From NCBI RefSeq assembly GCF_036409155.1, contig NZ_JAZGLW010000006.1, forward strand, positions 62,001-126,000: a DNA stretch of 64,000 bases, read 5' to 3'. The position numbers were made by a program, and so were the translations under genes. Shown one piece after another: positions 61,218 to 64,000 of this stretch. Position 1 is the first letter of the stretch, and the number at the start of each line of letters is the position of its first letter. The notes beneath the pieces are model-generated. The model made no database searches and was not told the DNA's origin. It saw only the letters and a list, made by a program, of their open reading frames with translations. The stretch is from Mycobacterium sp. 050128 (GTDB lineage: Bacteria > Actinomycetota > Actinomycetes > Mycobacteriales > Mycobacteriaceae).

Positions 61218-62832
61218 TGTTTGGTATGGATCCAACGACGATCTGAGCGTTGTGGGACTGCTGCGCCAACGCGCCGACGAGTTGGGGGATCGCACGTTCC
61301 TTGATTTCAGCGGCGAGCAGTACACGTACAGCCAGATCTGGGACCGTGCCGCGGGCTACGCGACCGGACTTGGCAAGGCTGGCGTGCAACCCGATCACAC
61401 CGTGGTGACGATGCTCGACAACAACGTCGACGCCGTGACGCTGTGGTTCGCGGTGAACCTCCTCGGCGGGATCTGGGTGCCGGTCAACACCGCCCTGAAG
61501 GGCAGCTTTCTGGCTCACGTGGTTTCGGACTCCGGCGCGCGTATCGTGGTGTGCGAGTTGGACTTCCTCCAACGGATACGTGCCGAACTTGGCAACCTTC
61601 CGACGTTGGAGCGGATTCTGGTGCGCGGGTTGGTCGAGGCGAGCCAGATCGGCACGGTGTCGGTAGAGCCGCTGTCTGATTATCTGCTGGAACCCGACGA
61701 GACCGTGCACGTCTGGCGGGCCAGCCGTGCCACGGCGCTCATCATCTACACCGGAGGAACGACCGGTCCGTCCAAAGGCTGCGTCATCTCCAATGGCTAC
61801 GTGTTCAGTTCCGCGCGCGGGTTCATCGAACAATGCGGTCGCGCTGAGGGTGAACTGAACTGGAGCCCGCTGCCCATTTTCCACTTCAACCTGGCCAGCG
61901 GCACGATCCTTGGAACCATGCTCCTTCGCAGCTCGGCATCGATCGCAGGCCGATTCTCGGTGTCGGGGTTCTGGCCGGAGATGCGCCGCACTGGTGCCAC
62001 GGTGGTCAATCTGCTCGGGTCGATGGGTTCGCTGATCGCGCGGATGGACGAGGTGCCAGAGATGGCGGCGTGCCTAGGGCAGATCCGCGTGGTGCACGGC
62101 GCACCTTTTCCCGCTGAGCTCCAAGAGATCTGGCGATCCCGGTTTGGGGTACAGATGGTCGGCGGCAACACCTACGGGCTGACCGAAGCCTTTCCGCTGA
62201 CCACACTGGCGGCCGGCTCGCCTGCACCGCCCGGCAGTTCAGGCAAGGTAAACATCGAGAGCTTCGACGTCCGGATCTTCGACGACGACGACTGTGAAGT
62301 ACCCGTGGGTGAGGTCGGTGAGGTGGTGTGTCGGCCACGACGCCCCGGAGTGATGTTCGACGGATACTGGCGCCGCCCAGAGGCATTCGCCGCGGCGATG
62401 AACAACCTGTGGTTTCATTGCGGCGATCTGGGCCGTATCGACGACGATGGGTTCTTCTACTTCGCCGACCGCAAGAAGGACTACCTGAGGCGGCGCGGTG
62501 AGAACATCTCCAGTCAGGAAGTCGAGCAGGTCATTCTCGGCCATGACGCCCTGGCCGAGGCCGCCGTACATGCGGTGAAGTCGGACGTGACGGAGGACGA
62601 TCTCAAGATAACGGCGGTACTCAAGCCCAACGCACGGATCTCGGAGATTGAGCTCTTCGAGTGGCTCAAGGAGCGTATGCCCTACTTCGCGCTACCACGC
62701 TACATCGAATTTCGGGATGCGTTGCCAGTCAGCGCAGTTGGTCGGATACATAAGTACCAATTGCGTGACGAGGGCTGCACACCCGCAACATGGGACAGGG
62801 AGCAGGCGGATGTGAGCTGGGACCGACGGTAG
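61210..62832 (+). CDS. AMP-forming acyl-CoA ligase (FadD/crotonobetaine-type)
   Basis: Predicted 540-residue adenylate-forming enzyme that activates a carboxylic acid with ATP and CoA. Motifs: the P-loop YTGGTTGPSKG near residue 180, GGNTYGLTEAFPL, the hinge FYFADRKKDYLRRRGENIS and the C-terminal VGRIHKYQL with the catalytic Lys. The sequence is close to the CaiC/FadD17-like group. ATG 61210 overlaps the preceding stop by eight bases. It is the likely entry enzyme of this gene run. Confidence 0.92.
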   Translation: MVDVWYGSNDDLSVVGLLRQRADELGDRTFLDFSGEQYTYSQIWDRAAGYATGLGKAGVQPDHTVVTMLDNNVDAVTLWFAVNLLGGIWVPVNTALKGSFLAHVVSDSGARIVVCELDFLQRIRAELGNLPTLERILVRGLVEASQIGTVSVEPLSDYLLEPDETVHVWRASRATALIIYTGGTTGPSKGCVISNGYVFSSARGFIEQCGRAEGELNWSPLPIFHFNLASGTILGTMLLRSSASIAGRFSVSGFWPEMRRTGATVVNLLGSMGSLIARMDEVPEMAACLGQIRVVHGAPFPAELQEIWRSRFGVQMVGGNTYGLTEAFPLTTLAAGSPAPPGSSGKVNIESFDVRIFDDDDCEVPVGEVGEVVCRPRRPGVMFDGYWRRPEAFAAAMNNLWFHCGDLGRIDDDGFFYFADRKKDYLRRRGENISSQEVEQVILGHDALAEAAVHAVKSDVTEDDLKITAVLKPNARISEIELFEWLKERMPYFALPRYIEFRDALPVSAVGRIHKYQLRDEGCTPATWDREQADVSWDRR

Positions 62833-62839
62833 AGCTGCA

Positions 62840-62959
62840 GTGCTGCCCGACTCCTACGGCGGCGCGGCCGCGGTGATCGCCAACGGCGTATTCGTCGAGC
62901 ATCACCGCATCCGAGAGCAGGCGTTGAGATCGCTCTTCCGCAAGCCGCGGCGCCCCTGA
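62840..62959 (+). pseudogene. Short frame resembling a gene 3' end
   Basis: A 39-codon frame (GTG 62840 to TGA 62959) encodes VLPDSYGGAAAVIANGVFVE followed by a charged helix ending RKPRRP. The IANG.FV.....R segment looks like the C-terminal end of an amidohydrolase, so this may be the tail of a deleted gene between the ligase and the convergent TPP enzyme. The match is weak. Confidence 0.3.
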
Positions 62960-62977
62960 CCGGCGCGCCACTGGCTA

Positions 62978-64000
62978 CTAATGGGGCACAGGCGTGCGGG
63001 AGTCTGTCTTGACGTCGATCAGCAGGGGACCGCGGCGTCGTGCTATGGCGTCGGAGATCGCTCCCATGTCGCCGGGACCCTCGATGCGCAGGCCGGCGAC
63101 ACCGATTGCCTCGGCGATGTCGGCGAAGTTCACATGGCCGAGTTGGGCGAGGTCGTGGCCTTTGCCGATTCTGTCGGTGATCGCCAGTTCTGCCCCGTAC
63201 GCGCTGTCGTTGAACACGACGACCACGACGTCGAGACCATAGCGGGCGGCGGTCAGCAGTTCCTGGAGTTCCATTGTCATTCCACCGTCCCCGACGGTGA
63301 GCAGGACGGGGCGGTCCGGGCGACCCACCGCCGCACCGATCGCGGTCGCCAGTCCGAGACCGATGGATCCGAAGTCCACCGTTTCGATGAACGCTGACGG
63401 TTCGGTCACGCGAAGCCACGCGTATCCCGGCAGCATGAACAGGCCAGAGTCCGAGACGTAGGTGCGCTCGCCGGGGAACACCTGGTCGAGCATCAGGGTC
63501 AAGTCCCGACCATCGATGAGATCGGTTTTGTAGGGCAGGTATTCGTCACGCGGGTCGAAGTCGGCCAATTGAGTGCGAAGGGTGTCCGTGCACAGTCCGC
63601 CTGAGCAGGTGAGTTCCAGTTCGTCAAACCACTCGACGAGGGTTGCGGCGGTGCGTTCGGCGTCGGCGTGCACCGCGACTGAGGCGTCCGCGTAGCGTCC
63701 CAAGTGAGCCGGCTCGAGGTCGACGTGGACGATGCGTTTGCCGTCCAGCAGCGAACCGTTGGCGGTGGTGTCGGGATTTAGGCTGGCGCCGAAGGCAATC
63801 AGACAATCCGAGGCCATGAGCGCGCTCAATGCTGCGCTGTGCGAAAGTGTCCCGCAGATCCCGAGATCGAACGGCTCTCCGCGGAAGAAGTCCTTGGCGC
63901 GCAGTGTGGTCGCGACCGGTGCGCCGATTCTTTCCGCCAGCGTCAGAATCGACTTTCGTGCGTTGGAGCGCACGGCGCCTCTCCCGGCGAGAATCACCGG
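62978..64000 (-). CDS. Thiamine-diphosphate-dependent enzyme, acetolactate synthase-like (partial, 5' end beyond window)
   Basis: The last 340 or so residues of a TPP enzyme; the N-terminal pyrimidine-binding domain lies outside the window. Seen here are the central domain (PVILAGRGA-type start, GASLNPDTTANGSLLDGKRIVHVDLEP) and the TPP-binding domain with GDGG near the middle and the closing Asn of the motif in VVFNDSAYGAEL. The family contains acetolactate synthases, benzoylformate decarboxylases and oxalyl- or 2-hydroxyacyl-CoA lyases; the last would fit the acyl-CoA setting but cannot be fixed without the N-terminus. It converges on the ligase gene. Confidence 0.88.
   Translation of the reverse strand, partial: PVILAGRGAVRSNARKSILTLAERIGAPVATTLRAKDFFRGEPFDLGICGTLSHSAALSALMASDCLIAFGASLNPDTTANGSLLDGKRIVHVDLEPAHLGRYADASVAVHADAERTAATLVEWFDELELTCSGGLCTDTLRTQLADFDPRDEYLPYKTDLIDGRDLTLMLDQVFPGERTYVSDSGLFMLPGYAWLRVTEPSAFIETVDFGSIGLGLATAIGAAVGRPDRPVLLTVGDGGMTMELQELLTAARYGLDVVVVVFNDSAYGAELAITDRIGKGHDLAQLGHVNFADIAEAIGVAGLRIEGPGDMGAISDAIARRRGPLLIDVKTDSRTPVPH

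Noticed and set aside
11508..64000. Second attachment site (copy of the tRNA-Met 3' end)
   Set aside because: Scanning by eye for the T-arm and acceptor sequence found no convincing copy; a computed search is needed before placing an element boundary.

Overview
The window is high-GC actinobacterial DNA that reads as a chromosomal segment of a non-tuberculous Mycobacterium. Supporting content: a complete yrbE/mce lipid-transport operon, an MmpS/MmpL pair, DUF732, DUF4232 and LpqH-type envelope proteins, F420-type oxidoreductases, a DUF5631/5632-like ESX-associated protein, and an arylsulfatase that reads as the orthologue of M. tuberculosis AtsA. Starts and families below were worked out by eye from the sequence, without database searches.

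Layout. (1) 1-11.4 kb: small exported proteins, a Ddn-like F420 oxidoreductase, a GAP/Sap-type membrane protein and three long formylglycine arylsulfatases (two on the minus strand, atsA on the plus strand). Around them lie decayed pieces: an LpqH-like lipoprotein start without its lipobox cysteine, a frameshifted Tat signal peptide, and a nonsense-bearing third copy of a sulfatase C-terminus. (2) 11.4-17.3 kb: a tRNA-Met(CAT) next to a tyrosine integrase and an excisionase-type protein, i.e. one end of an integrated element, carrying a three-gene ESX/type VII-associated cassette. (3) 17.3-21.7 kb: a TetR regulator divergent from mmpS-mmpL, followed by a cistron that stops after eight codons. 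(4) 21.7-22.9 kb: a 411-residue protein whose sequence matches the C-terminal two thirds of Cas12m (C2c4, type V-M), with the H-D-D RuvC pattern expected of a DNA binder that does not cut. It has lost the N-terminal half and no CRISPR array is visible. This is the most unusual item. (5) 23-27.6 kb: a membrane GGDEF protein, a DUF732 protein, an isochorismatase-fold protein lacking catalytic residues and a cytochrome P450. (6) 27.8-39.5 kb: the mce operon on the minus strand, with two Mce-associated membrane proteins and a CAP-domain protein placed divergently upstream. (7) 39.5-64 kb: a large CoA-thioester catabolic region with TetR, IclR and XRE regulators.

Region 7 contains paired acyl-CoA dehydrogenases (as in the FadE28/FadE29 type), enoyl-CoA hydratases, an SDR, a CaiB CoA-transferase, an Ltp-type thiolase/aldolase with a DUF35 partner, a degradative-type thiolase, an amidohydrolase, an F420 LLM oxidoreductase, an acyl-CoA ligase and a TPP enzyme (cut by the window end). 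Together they could activate and shorten an isoprenoid, steroid-like or alicyclic acid side chain; the substrate cannot be read from sequence. A CoA-transferase gene inside the first operon is broken by two frameshifts and a stop. Mce and P450 genes upstream fit uptake and oxidation of hydrophobic substrates, but that link is inference.
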